DNA of 64,000 nt, from assembly GCA_905221605.1 (NCBI GenBank), contig CAJNDS010002383.1, forward strand, positions 365,091 through 429,090, given 5' to 3'. The notes under the pieces were generated by a model, which saw only the letters and a program-made list of their open reading frames with translations, searched no databases and was not told the DNA's origin. Position 1 is the first letter of the stretch. The number at the start of each line of letters is the position of its first letter. Made by a program: the position numbers and the translations under genes. This DNA is from Symbiodinium natans. Its lineage: Eukaryota; Sar; Dinophyceae; Suessiales; Symbiodiniaceae. Positions 23,360-35,500 of the stretch are shown piece after piece.

Positions 23360-23847
23360 AACCTAAACAACCCTAAACCTTAAACCCTAAACCCTAAACC
23401 CTAAACCCTAAACCCTAAACCCTAAACCGTAAACCCTAAACCCTAAACCCTAAACCCTAAACCCTAAACCCTAAACCCTAAACCCTAACCCCTGAACCGT
23501 GAACCCTGAACCCTGAACCCTGAACCCTAAACCCTAAACCCTAAACCCTAAACCCTAAACCCTAAACCCTAAACCCTAAACCCTAAACCTAAACCCTAAA
23601 CCCTAAACCAAAGCCCATAAAACGCCCGCGAACACCATGCTGCATTTCGGCTCGGCAGCCGCCCGGTGAGCGGTGCAGAAAGCCCGAAGATCGAGGCCGG
23701 TTCGCGAGGCGTTAGGACGTGGGTGTATTTGATGCAAAGCAGGTTTTAGGGTCTGGAGTCTAGGGTTTAGGGTTTAGGGAGCTTAGGTTTCAGGGTTTAC
23801 GGTTTAGGGTTTAGGGAGCTTAGGTTTTAGGGTTTAGGGTTTGGGGT
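23360..23847. repeat. Large inverted telomere-like pair
   Basis: A long C-rich array (23360-23609, about 35 units, with an inner block of CCCTGAA variants at 23490-23528) is followed after about 130 bp by a G-rich array (23741-23847) interrupted twice by GAGCTTAGG. The spacer starts AAGCCCATAAAACGCCCGCG and contains no recognised exon. It is intergenic between the kelch-BTB and LSM8 genes. Confidence 0.92.
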
Positions 23848-25036
23848 CCCGGCGCTTTGCCAAATCCTTAACTGCAGCTTCTTCCAGTTGGACCTGTTTT
23901 GCGCTGCAGTCAACGGGGTTAGACGGGCTTAGAGGGTTGCGGGTTGAGGAGCAACGCTGTACCGTAACACTCAGCCCCAAAAGCTAGATCTAGGCTAGAA
24001 CATGCTAGAACAGTGACTCCTTCAGTGCCGGACGGCAGGTACAAGCGGCAGAGTGGCAAATGGCCGGCACACCGAGAGACATGGGGACTGGAGTTTGTGA
24101 GCTCTTGAGTTCTGGTCTAGTTTCGAAGGTGGGGGCTGCGGGCATGACACTAAGACTCTGTCCTTCAGGCTGTACGGCAGTACAGCACTTCGAAGAAGCA
24201 TTCCAAAGCTTATGTCCATGTTTACCAATCAGACTCGACTTCTTCGGTTATTCTGTCTCAATGTGTTACAGTATTGTAGGGTGACAGGCACTGCCTGCAC
24301 TGTGGGGGACTTTGCATTGGAAGTCACAAGGCCCCCCCGGCGGGTGACAGACTCCCATAGCGACAGTTCGTGGAAGCCAACTGCCACGTTCGGGCGAACG
24401 CTGGCATCATGTGAACCAGGGTTCATATTACTGTTAGGGGCGGTGTCCTCTTGGAAGCTGATGCCTGAGGAATAGGACCATGTGGAAAGTGGAACAAGAT
24501 GCTGCTCGCCAGAGTTCTGCGTCGCCTGTGGGGATTTTTAAGCCGTACAGGCTAAAGTCCAGGGTGGCACTCAGACCACTGACCGCCCGCAGGGGCCCGA
24601 GGCTCACACGGGAAAGCGGCCAGTTGTGCAAGGCCCTTCGTGCCGCCGCTTGTGTTCCTGGCACTATGTTTGCTATTCTTTGCTCCACCAGCACAGCGCC
24701 TCTATAACTCCACAACATCCATTCGGCTCTACGGAGCTCTGAAGGGCTTGCGTCCTTCCCTTGCTGCCAGTGACAGCAGTTGCTGACATGATCGCAGTCT
24801 AGCAAACCCAATCCTTCAGAACCACCCTAAATCCACCTCGGAAGCTCTGAACCCCAAGAAATTTAGGCTTGAATCCTCTTCAGAGTTTTGGAAACCAGAA
24901 GGCCAACTTTAAGGCCCCCCCCCTCCCTTCAAGTTCTCAACGGGCACTGCCAATTCTCCAGGCGTTTGTCCTTGGCCTTTTGTGAGTGCGCTGCTTATCC
25001 CCAAGTCCCGGGTTGAGGCTGCGACCACGGGCTTAG

Positions 25037-28000
25037 AGCCGCTGGTGGAGCAGCAGATTTCCGTCGTCACCAACGACGGACGGGTGCGGGCGCCCAGCGG
25101 GCCGTTTGGCCGTGTGGAAAGCAAGCCTGAAGAAGGAGTGTCATTATGTCCTTCCATGGACACTCAGCGAAGTGGAACACCGCAGGGTTTAGAGTTTTTC
25201 TGGGAGTTGTCTCAGAGACGCTTCAGAACTACAGCAGTTGCAGTCTTCAGGTTGTTGGGTTTTAAGAAGATTCAGGGAAAACCCCATTGGCCAGCAAGAA
25301 CTCTGTTTGCTCGCACATGCCCTCGGCAAGAACAAGCCTGAATTCTGAAGAAGTTTAAGGTCGAGTCCTTCATCCACCCAGAAGCGAGTGATTGATCAGA
25401 ACGATAAACTGAAAGCGTGGTTGGTGAGCGTGTATTTGCTCTTTTTGGCTTGGACAGATGGTTCTGGGATGCGGGTACTCACATAGGGTTCAGCGCAATG
25501 TGCCCACGCGTTTATCACTGCAAGCCCAACATTTGCGAACCGTTTACGTTGGGGCAGAAAGTCTGCAGTGTACAACGACATTCATTGACCTTCGAGACCG
25601 ATTCGAGACCTTCCCTAACGTCCGAAGCTTCTGCTTCCAGCTCTTTGTCGGCGTGCTGCGGGGTTTTGACCAGTCGTCGAACGTCGTGCTCAGCGACTGC
25701 CAGGACACGCGTTGCGTAAAAGGCGGATTTCGAAACTGCACGGTGGAGTTGAGCGATTTTGAGTGAGCCTCAGGCCCAAGTTGAAAGTGAAGGTACCTAG
25801 CCCCTAGTCCAAGAGAACCTTGCAGTCGTCGTAGCATCAGTAGCTTACCTTTCACTCATTGCTTGGCCGGCTTGGACTTGGGGCGGTGCTTGTGCGACAG
25901 TGTGGGCGTGTGGGTGAGTTGGGCTCAACCTTTCCATTTGTAGCAATGTTCTTCCAGGCATGCGGCCAATGAAGCAGCACGACGTTCCCTGCAAGCTATA
26001 CCAACATCATGCAGGCTCTATGCAACTGCAATCGGAAAGGAGTGAACCGCTACTAGCAAGCGAAGGATTGAAGCACAAGCCCGGACGCTAGACTCCATAG
26101 GCCCGCAAAACCAACGACACGAAGCCCCGGACCCCAAGTACACAGAAGGCCTCGTGAAGCGGGTTTGGGGAAGGGGGTTTCGGGGTATTTTGTTCCGCGC
26201 TGCCCACTGCAAGCACCACCACTTTGTGCCACTCTGCAGAGAGTATGTGATGTGAGTGAGTGCTGTTGCTTTCGTCCTAGCGTTGTGCAAGTATCTGCAC
26301 GTTCTACGGGTGGAGTTGACGACGTCCAGTAGCCAGCTTTTATATATCAGCACTGGGGCAGCCAATAGCAGTTATGTTTAACAAGATGCCCATAGCTGGA
26401 TGGTCCACCGTTAAGCGGCCAATCATTTCGGAGCCAACATCCAGAGACCGAGTCCTGAACAACGGTTTGTGCAGTCTGCGTCGCTTGAGCAGTCATGGTC
26501 ACTCGGAGTGAAGCCTTTAGGGTTTAGGGTTTAGGGTTTAGGGTTTAGGGTTTAGGGTTTAGGGTTTAGGGTGAAACTTAAAGCTGGACACGCAGAGTTC
26601 TTGAATCCTCATTCGGGGGCCAGCTTTCCGGGCTTAGTTTCGTTTCCCTTGAAAGCAGCAGCAGCAGCCTCTGTTCTTGCGGGCGTTTTGGTCCAGAACC
26701 ACCGAAAAACCCTGAATTCAGACGTTGGCTCCCAAGGATGCCACCCAACACCCAAGAACTCCACCCCCCCCCCCCCCCCCTTTCCCAAGCCGAAAGAATC
26801 ACGAGGAGCGCGTCTTCGACACAGAAAAGGGCGTGGAGCAGGTGGGGGCCGGTTTCAGGCGGTTTGCATCTGCGTTACGGGTCCCGGCTTTTCTTTCCCA
26901 CTCGTTCGGTTGGCGGTGTCTTGGTAGGGTTGTCGCCTGGTCCCCTGGAACCCCCGACCCCAACTTAGGCCCTGCCTCGGAGTGGCTTCCCAGGACCCTC
27001 CTGGCAGGGGACCTTAAACCAGTTGGCAGGGGGTAATTCCACACCTGGTTCTCTGGTCCTCTGTGCTCTGGTCCTTCGGTCCAGTTCCCCGGTGCTTTCG
27101 GTCTCACGGTCCTCCGGCCCCTTTATTGGTCCAATTACCATCCTACTGTATTTTTCCAACTGTATTTTCCAAAAACAACCATCGCCAGGTCACGCGATGA
27201 TGAACATGAAGTCCAAAATGCTCATGTCATTACTCATTTATCATCATGCTCTGTTCATATCATGTTTATCGCTGCTTGCCAAGTAGCATGTTGAATTGTC
27301 ATGTTTTATAACGTGCGAATCACGAAAGTTTCGTTTTTGATTTGTCACGACTAAGAACTACTACCAATGATTGGTTGCAATGCACAAAAAATATGCGTTG
27401 TCACCTACGAAAGCGGATGACCAGTCAAGTGACTCTCGGCGAATTACCAGGTACGTAGTACGAAGTATTGAATATTTTGTTTTTTTCTATATATATATAT
27501 GTGTACACATAATACTTGCCATTGGTTCTAAGTGTTACTTATAGTTATTATGCATGATCTTACATTTATGTAGTAATAGCTGGTGTTTGTTCATTTCAAG
27601 TGAACTCTTCACTACTATTATTTGCTGTAATTCCCAGCTAGAAGTCGCCAAGTTTTTATGATGAATGTTAAGCAATATTTATTCATTATTGTTTCTTGCT
27701 TTCAAATCTTAACTCTTACTGTTCCCAACATTTTATGACTTGCAATTACTTCTTTCTCATTACTTTGCGAATCTTCCCAACTACTACTTGCCACTTTTGA
27801 ACAAAACTGTTTGCCATCTTGCCATTTGCAATTTGCTGTAATTCATTCTGAATTCATATTTATCAATCACGAAGTGAAAATTGTAAGTTTCTAGTCATCA
27901 CCACGTGCGAACTCTTCCTTGTACCATGACGATTACATTTAGCATCTCTGTTTCCGACTAGTGTTGTTATGGTAGCTGCAAGTGGCTGCCTTTCCGGCTG

Positions 28001-28958
28001 TTAACAGGCTGCAAATGCTGCATTGGTGGGTAGTTCAGATGCTGCAAATGACCACATATCTGGCGGATGAAATGCTTGACATGCTGTGCCTTATAGCATT
28101 CCGTGTTGGGCGGCTAAAACTGGTTGGGCGGCTAAAACTGCTTCTTCGCACAAGCAAACTCGCAGTGCGCCAACATACAGCAGCACTGGCTGTGCAGGCA
28201 CCATATCCCACATATGTCGGCATGTCCCAGTTTGGACATTTTCAAAGTACAGGAGTTCTGGCATTTCACTGGCGGCAGATGCTTTAGGCTTTCTGGCTCG
28301 GTACAAGGTGTACATGGCGTTGAGGCACTTTCATCATGTGTTGAGCACCTTGTACAGAATATTTGCTAGACGGGGAAGGAGGGGTTGGGCCCTCAAAGTG
28401 TCCCCCCCGCGCAAACCTAAACTTTCTTCAGCCCTCAACCCTCCAAGGAAAAAACCTGCAACTTTTACATCCTAGACTCCCTCAGGTCCCCAGGTGAAGT
28501 CGATGTGGGGTTTCATGTTGGGGCAGCAGTGTTCGATTGAAGGGGGCAACATTATAGGATACCTATGTGGTAAGCGGTATCTAATCTGCCTAGGCTTGAA
28601 ACAGAGCCTTGCATGTAGAGAGTCTACATAGACTGTAAGCCTCAGGCCTCAGGACCTCAAGGCCTCAGAAGACGTCTAGTGCCGAAGGTCGTCCTCGGGT
28701 TGTACGTCATCCGCGGAGACAACCTGGCGCTTCCACAGGGTTTCAAGGGACACATGATGTTCACGTGGCTTCGGGCATCCTTCCAAAGGGTTGGTTGCTT
28801 GGGGATGAGGCTCAGGCGTGAGGTGGCGCGAGGTTCCTTCAAAGCGCCCCCAGAAACGTGCTCCGGAGCTCCAACGATCGCTGTCCAGATCCAGTGGCAC
28901 TGGACCAGGCCGTCGTGGGAGAAGTCGACGAAGAGATTGACTCTCGCATCGACCTCTC
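25037..28958 (+). CDS. LSM8: U6 snRNA-associated Sm-like protein LSm8, multi-exon (partial)
   Basis: Five exons in phase: 25037-25083 (PLVEQQISVVTNDGR), 25641-25703 (LFVGVLRGFDQSSNVVLSDC), 26806-26830 or to 26841 (ERVFDTEKGVEQ), 28680-28726 (PKVVLGLYVIRGDNL) and 28909-28958 (AVVGEVDEEIDSRIDLS). The Sm1 motif with GFDQ..N..L and the Sm2 motif LGLYVIRGDN are intact, and the VGE(V/I)DEE tail is specific to LSm8 rather than LSm1. LSm8 joins LSm2-7 to form the nuclear ring that binds the U6 snRNA 3' end for splicing. The start codon exon, upstream of 25037, and the last few residues, after a probable GT donor at 28959, were not found. The donor for exon 3 is ambiguous: phase favours a GC donor at 26831, homology favours including GVEQ. 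Confidence 0.93.
26517..26571. repeat. Telomere-like array (TTTAGGG)8
   Basis: Eight near-perfect units in the LSM8 intron between exons 25641-25703 and 26806-26830. It is unpaired and lies about 240 bp upstream of exon 3. A poly-C tract follows at 26763-26780. Confidence 0.92.
27150..27975. other. AT-rich island in an LSM8 intron
   Basis: Composition drops abruptly to AT-rich DNA, with TATATATATATA at 27488-27500 and many short near-repeats such as CAATTTGCTGTAATTC and TTTGCTGTAATTCC. No ORF, terminal inverted repeat or target-site duplication was identified by eye. It sits in the 1.8-kb intron before LSM8 exon 4 and may be an insertion from a different compositional source. Confidence 0.6.
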
Positions 28959-31900
28959 GTGCTCCTGTCACGTTACAGTCGGACAGAGTTTCGGAGAGTT
29001 TCGGGACTCCGGTGTGTGAGGTTTCACCTTCTTTCACGATGGTTCGCACGAAACCATTCGAAACCTTAGGCAACGGAACAGTAGGTCGGTTAGGTCTCAA
29101 GAGCTTGGGGATCTTGCAATGCATCCTGGAAAAAGTAAACCGACACCGCACTGATCATCATGAAAGGGCACGTTGGGCATTTCCGGAACACGTTTGAACC
29201 TTAATATTCTAACGATGCCACCAGCAGCAGTCGCGAAAGCTGAGTAGCCCTTGAGCTCTCCGTCAGCAGCAGACGAGCTCCATGGCAAAGTGTGGCAGTT
29301 TGACATTCAACACCTCAGCCTGGCGTCTCCAGTCGCTCGTTTTCTTGCGCATGCAGGTATCATCACTTAAGGGCCTAGCGCCTAGCATGCTGGGTCCAAA
29401 GGGGTCAGTAAAAAACCCAAAGCCCGAGTGACAATGCCACGAAAGCCGGATCTCGTGTGCCCCGTCCAGGAACATCAGAGCTGCACCTCTGAAGCCAGTG
29501 GTGCACTAGTGTCGTGGATGCGCCCGGCACGTGCACCTGAAACGGGTAGACCGGAGCCTTAGCCCACAATATCCCTCCCGGGCCCTTCCCTTTCATAGCA
29601 TACCATTCCGTGGCAGGGGGGAATACTTATCAAGCGCCGCCATTGAGACCTTAGATGAACCCTCAAGCTTGAAGACCTCAGCCCCACAACTTTCGGAGTC
29701 GGGAGATGTTCCCTCTGTATATGGAAACCTAAAGCCATAGCACAAGAGGGGTGCTTGCAAGACCGCAGAAAAAGTGGGGGTGCCCTTTTGGCGCTTTGGG
29801 GGGAGGGGGGTGTTTTGTTTTTTGGTCTGCTTGAGGCTCCTGGAGGTTTCAAGGGGCTTCTTCGGGCCATGTAGGCCTGCTAATGCGGGAGCATGCGTAT
29901 ATATACATATATGTGTTTATGCGTATGTCTTGGTTTGTGTATATGTTTCTGTATATATATATATATATGTGTGTATGTGTACGTTTTTGTGTTTGTGTTT
30001 GTGTATGTGTACCCTCCTCGTTATCTACCCATGGCTCATGGGGAGGGTTAGTTTAGTATGTTAGCTAGTGATTCTTAACCGTAGACACGCAAGTAGTTTA
30101 ACTAGTTTGATTGAGAAGTGTAGGCGTAGTATCTTTCTGAAATCGTGTAAGTCTTACTGGCCGGTAATATTGACCAACAATGAACCGAGGCGCCGAATGA
30201 GCTTCGGCGCTCAAGTGAAAGACGAGTTTGCATCGTGAGCCGCACGTCATGGCAAGATTTCAAACTAAACGGCAGTTTATCAATGCAATTCGTCCGATTA
30301 TGTTCATCACATATACCAGCCTCAGTGCCCGTCAGCTTTTGGATAGAGGAAGCCGCACACACGCGACTGTTTTGGTCCACGTGCCTGTCAATTGTTGAAT
30401 GTGGTAAGGAATGTACAATGGACTTCCAATTATGTTTATAACAGTTTGGGGATGCCGATGCCTCACTTGGTGGAATGTGGTAGGGAATGTATTTGACCTC
30501 AGCTACGTATTCTTAATTTGGGGATGCTGATGTACTTAAGAGCATGATACTGTTTGTTCCATTGCGAACTTGAAGACCGATGTTTGAGTTGAAGCCTCTG
30601 ATGTCATAGCCCTAAGGCTAAGAAGTGCATTAAATTTAATTTTATATGGGAGAGAAAGTGCCTCAACCTTGATCGTGAGAAGAGTGATATACCCCCCTTG
30701 TCTAACTTGCCCTGGATCTTTTGGGAGAGAATGTTTTTTCGGCAGGACTAACGGCTCTCGTACATGGGCGTATCTGTGCGTGAATGTGTCGGCTTCCAAA
30801 AATGTGTGCGTGTGTATATATCTGTATGAATAAGTTTGTAGTTCCTGTTCTTGACCAACCCTTGACAAAGCAAAGGGTGCCTCTCAACGCCCCAAGAGAG
30901 TTTTGAGAAACATCTCAACGGCAAAAACTTACTACACCGTACAAACACCCCAACAAGTCCCTAAACCTTGTAACCCCTTCGCTGATCGGATTGCGTCGGT
31001 TCAGCTGGCCTCCCCACGCCCGCTGCACTGTACGGCCCTGTCAGGGCCTCAGCTGGGACGTCTGAAAGGACGGCGTGTGTTTCTTTAAGAAGGGCAACGC
31101 AGTTACGCAAACTGAGCGTTCATGTCATATGTGGATTTAGTTCACGTTTTATACCTGCCACAGCCAGCCTGTTAAGTAGCATTGCCACATCCAGTGTATG
31201 TCACAGATGTACTATTCTTTGCCAGTTGAATTCTAGGACATTCGCGGGCACCAGTGTGGTGTGTAACGGGTAAGGAAGGTTTCCTTCGGACTTGCAGGTC
31301 CCGCAACCGCGATGCTCTCCACCTTGGGAAAGAGGGCCTTCGGGCAAAGGCAAGGATGGGTTCATTCATTGTGAATGTTTGTGAAGGCTTGTGTGAAGGT
31401 TTGTGAAGGCTTGTGAAGCTTCTCTAACACGCTTCGGAAATCAATGGATTGCGTGATCCGGTGCAACAAAAGGGCAACCGACTATGCATTTTCTGAGCCC
31501 TCAACAAGGGACCCGCCCAACATCCCGTCGGATGTTGTCGCTTGTTCTAACCCTAAACCCTAAACCCTAAACCCTAAACCCTAAACCCTAAACCCTAAAC
31601 CCTAAACCCTAAACCCTTCTCTTTTGGGGGTTGAGGGGCGGCCCCCAGGCTGAGAAGCTCTTTCTCAACCCGCTTCTCAACACACACTCTTCTCTTACTG
31701 GGAAAAAAGCGTGCCATTTCTGAAGCGCGCGGAAGTGAAGGCGCCGATGCAAGGATGATCAAAGGTGCGAAGATCCTGACTTTCTCGCCTTCAAAGTGCA
31801 AAAAGACTCAAAGACCACGGGCCGTACGGCGCTGCATCTTCTCGAGACGTTGTTGTGTTTTACCTCTGGACTTGTGTCGGGAGTGGTTGCAGCACAGGTA

Positions 31901-32441
31901 TGGCTAGTGAGACGTAAGAGTAGCGAGGCGTTTGGCTCTTGGGCAGAAGGCGTTGCAGTGAGGTCATGAGGCCGTGTTGCACTGTACGGGGGTGCAACAA
32001 TTCCTCTGAAGTTTCAATTCTCGGGCGGCTGTAGGCTTCGGCTGGCTTCCTTCTCATGCTTAAAATGTCGTGTTTGTGGTTGCTGTGAAGCGTGGCTGCG
32101 GTGATTCGAAGCCCCAAGTCGCAAAACAGCAAAGTCTGAAGCGGGGTCTGTGGGCGCCACACTTAGCCGGCCCCTTGGTCTTTTAGTCGTGTTGCTGCTG
32201 CTCAGCAAAAAGCACCCGACGTGCAAACGCAGCGTCAGAGACGTTTCCAAGATCACCGCAGCCACGGCATCAGTGGTGCCAGTGCCATGTGCAGGACTTC
32301 ACGGCGCCAGCGGTTTCGTTTCCGAGCAAAGAATCGGCCCATCGATTTCGAGTATTTTTGAACCATAGGAAGCAAAATCCATGAACAATGAACTCTGCTA
32401 GACTGTGGCCCTCCCTATCCCCCAAACTTTCAGAGCCCCAT
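28959..32441. other. LSM8 3' end and intergenic interval
   Basis: I see no confidently conserved exon here. The final LSM8 coding exon is expected within this stretch but was not recognised. A TATG/TATA/TGTG microsatellite lies at 29897-30012. The interval 30080-30900 has intermediate composition and several short ORFs with no recognisable protein. Confidence 0.45.
31548..31617. repeat. Telomere-like array (CCCTAAA)n
   Basis: Ten nearly perfect C-strand units, unpaired, in the gap between LSM8 and UQCRC2. Confidence 0.92.
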
Positions 32442-32525
32442 ATGTTCCGCCCTTTTTTCGTTTGCAGGTCCACCCTCCTGGCATGCCGCTATGCGGCCGC
32501 GGTGCCTGCTGTGTCGTTCAATGAG
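32442..32525 (+). other. UQCRC2: Probable first coding exon of UQCRC2: mitochondrial presequence
   Basis: The frame from ATG 32442 reads MFRPFFVCRSTLLACR then YAAAVPAVSFNE, an Arg/Ser/Ala-rich amphipathic leader without acidic residues until SFNE. That fits a mitochondrial presequence followed by the first strand of an M16 core protein. A GT follows at 32526. The same frame is open back to an earlier ATG at 32388. Two AG sites, at 32431 and 32467, could be trans-splice or cis-splice acceptors. A tentative next exon is 33440-33502 (MMELPDYSFYEFKEHEPNPY), phase-compatible but with no recognised homology. The exon bearing the usual AGSRYE segment was not found between 33.5 and 36.2 kb. Confidence 0.5.
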
Positions 32526-35500
32526 GTTCGCGAAAGGGGTTGCAGTATGCCATCGTGGGTAATTAGGGCTGAAGCTTGTATCGGAAGCATCAGGGGCTCT
32601 TTTCTCCCGTTCCACTGGTGCCGAAGTCCCAAATGAAGTTTCAAGCCTGGATCCAACAAGTTTCAGGACCCTGATTTCTTTTCGGGGTTCGGCGCAGGAG
32701 AGCCTAACGTTACGAATCCAGGCCTTGAAACCTAAACTCCGAGATGCCATCTTGGTTTCTCAGACATCCGCGCATATCTGTATCGTTGTGACCCATGTTG
32801 TTGATGAATGAGTTGGATCCATCTATGATTCTTGGAAGTGTGTGGTCCATGACAATTCATGGCTGTCTGTCGTCTGGGAAAGAGGGCAGGTTTTAGGGAG
32901 CACGCGTCGAGGCTGTCGAGGATCTGTGCAAGTGATGGAGACAGGGAGGGGCAGGCTGCAAGGTCGAGGGTTGATTGAGAGATCTTGCTTGGAGGTCAAA
33001 TTTGTCAAGGAGGACGTGGAGAAGGCAAGCCACTTCCTTCCCAAACGCTACACGATTGATCCGAAACCATGCCGGTTCTTGGACATGTTTACAACCGTTG
33101 CTCAGCATCATCGGAAGCAGATGGTTCCAAAAATGCTTGATCTTCATTTTGTTTCTCGTAGGATTTCCTTTTCATGGATGTTTCGGCACGCTTGGGTTTA
33201 CGTATGCGTTAGTTCCTGCCACTTCCGTGCGCAGTCCTGCCAGCCCGATTTCAGGGTGAGAGAATGTGGTGGCCAGGATTTTTGTTTTCGCAAGAGTCTG
33301 CGAAGAGGGCGCAGGAGTCTGAGAGCAGAAGTATGCGAGTTGGAGTGGCAGTAGGGCTGGGGGGCTTGGACATGGCTCCGGCCATCCCATGCGCTGAAGT
33401 TGCACATGCCACCCAGGGTTTTGGGAGTTTTTCGCACAGGTCATGATGGAGTTGCCGGATTACAGCTTCTATGAGTTCAAGGAGCATGAGCCCAACCCTT
33501 ACCAAGGCACTGAAGGGAGCTCCGCTTGGGGGAGGAAGCCAGGTTTTGAGCTGCAAGGCTTAGGCAGAGAAACGGGGCAATCGAAGTCAGCACTGGGGAG
33601 ATGGCATCAGCGGAGCCCGGATCAGGAGTGGCATCAGCTAGGCACAAGCCCTCATGGCACAGGCACCACGCTGGACAGGAGCATTTTGTTGGACCCGCCT
33701 GCGCCTGTTTCTGGGCTTGGGAGCTAACATCTGTTTTCTTTTCATGGGTGTCCATCACTAATCCCTTCCCCCCTAAATTTGACCCCCCCCCCCGAACAAA
33801 CAGCCCGTCCTTATTGTAGCTTGCTGAGGGACCCTAAGCCGAGGGACTGAGAGTTGAAGGATCAAATTTCTGCTTCAGGCTTCCGACCCCACCTAACCCC
33901 CCCTTGGTTCGGCAGAGGTTTTCATGGGGGCGGGTTTCGGGATCGGGTTTGGGGGGCACTTTTTTTTGGGCTGCGTTTGAGGTTGGAGCCTGCAGAGATT
34001 TCAATGTCTCGTGGGGACAGGTTTTGACCCCGCCGAAGTTCGAGTTCTCCAAGCTTGAGAACGGCAACCCGGCAGAACCTTGCGCATCGATTCTTGGAAC
34101 CCTAAACCCTAAACCCTAAACCCTAAACCCTAAACCCTAAACCCTAAACCCTAAACCCTAAACCCTAAACCCTAAACCCTAAACCCTAAACACAAAAAAA
34201 AAAGAAAACCCTAAACCCTAAACCCTAAACCCTAAACCCTAAACCCTAAACCCTAAACCCTAAACCCTAAACCCTAAACCCTAAACCCTAAACCCTAAAC
34301 CCTAAACCCTAAACCGTAAAACCTAACCCTAAACCCTAAACCCTAAACCAGGAGTTTTAGGAACCTGAATCTAAGCAAAGCGTACCAAAAGATCCCCGAG
34401 AGGCATGAAGATTGCCTCGATTGACAAGCAGGGCCTCACCGCTCGCTTGGGCCCGGGTCCCCAGCAAAGCAGGGCTTGGGCCGTGCGCAGCGGTTTTGCT
34501 GGGGTTTGCTTCTGGTCGACCAGGACTCTCTCTTTCTCTCTCTTTCTCTGTCTCTTTCTCTGTCTCTCTCTCTCTCTCTCGCTCTCGCTCTCTCTCTTTC
34601 GCTCTCTTTCTCTCTCTTTCTCTGTCTCTCTCTCTCTCTCTCTCTCTTCTCGCTCTTTCGCTCAGTTTCTCTTCGCTTTGCTTTAACATCCGAATCCGTG
34701 AAATCACCCCCCAACCCGCAAACTCAGGAGCCCAGCGGATAGTAGACATTTCGCAAAACCTGGCTCAACCAGCATCGAACCATACATTGCCACACATGCT
34801 CCCGCACCCATTCAATCTCGATGTTCTTGTTGACTGCTCTGCAGCAGTTTGACGGTTCGCACAGCCTATTTTTGGAAATCTGCTTTTGGCAGTCTATTCT
34901 CGGAGGTTTTGGCAATCTACCTTTGGCAGAGGGGCAGTGCCTCTGTAATTGACTCAACAACGCAGGGTTTCGTCTGTGTGGAAGATCTGGGGTCGCAGGG
35001 AAGTGCTACTGTCTCACGAAATCAAGAGTGATTTGCACTATCCGGCAGCTCCAAAGCCATCCTCGATCACGAAAACTGTGAACAAGTTATGTTTTCAACG
35101 TTGAGCTATGTCTGATGAGCCTCTGCGTTGACCGAGCAAACCGACACCTAGCCAAGCTGCATGCCCAACGCGCCGAAAACAGACAATGTTTTCCTGAGAG
35201 CCTTCCTCAAGCGCGGCTGTCATCGATTCCGACCTTGGGGACTTGCTCCCGTCTACGTCCCGTGCGCATGGACTTCAAGTGGCCATTCGGGAAACTTATT
35301 CGTGTGGTTTCTTGATGTTGATTCCATGTACGAACATGTCCTCCTTCAGAGGTGCCTTTTGCAAGTAGGTGTGCAACAAGGGAAGGCCAGGCAGTGAACT
35401 TGCGGGTAGCATTCGCCAACGGATGGCCCAACAACGGTTTTAAACATCAAGCGCTCATCATGAGCAGTCTCATCATCATTATTATTACTATTTTCTCATC

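Larger units (their letters stand above)
20750..25036. other. Intergenic interval with telomere-like arrays
   Basis: Between the kelch-BTB stop and the first recognised LSM8 exon I find no conserved exon on either strand. The interval holds two inverted telomere-like pairs and one single array, listed separately. The LSM8 start exon should lie near the right end, but no ATG could be assigned. Confidence 0.5.

Noticed and set aside
32842-33354. 170-codon plus-strand ORF
   Set aside because: No recognisable domain, and the second half becomes Cys/Arg-rich and random-like. It lies in a probable UQCRC2 5' intron. An unknown exon cannot be excluded.
34405-34852. Overlapping ORFs of Leu/Ser or Arg/Glu repeats on both strands
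   Set aside because: They are low-complexity translations of the CT/GA tract.
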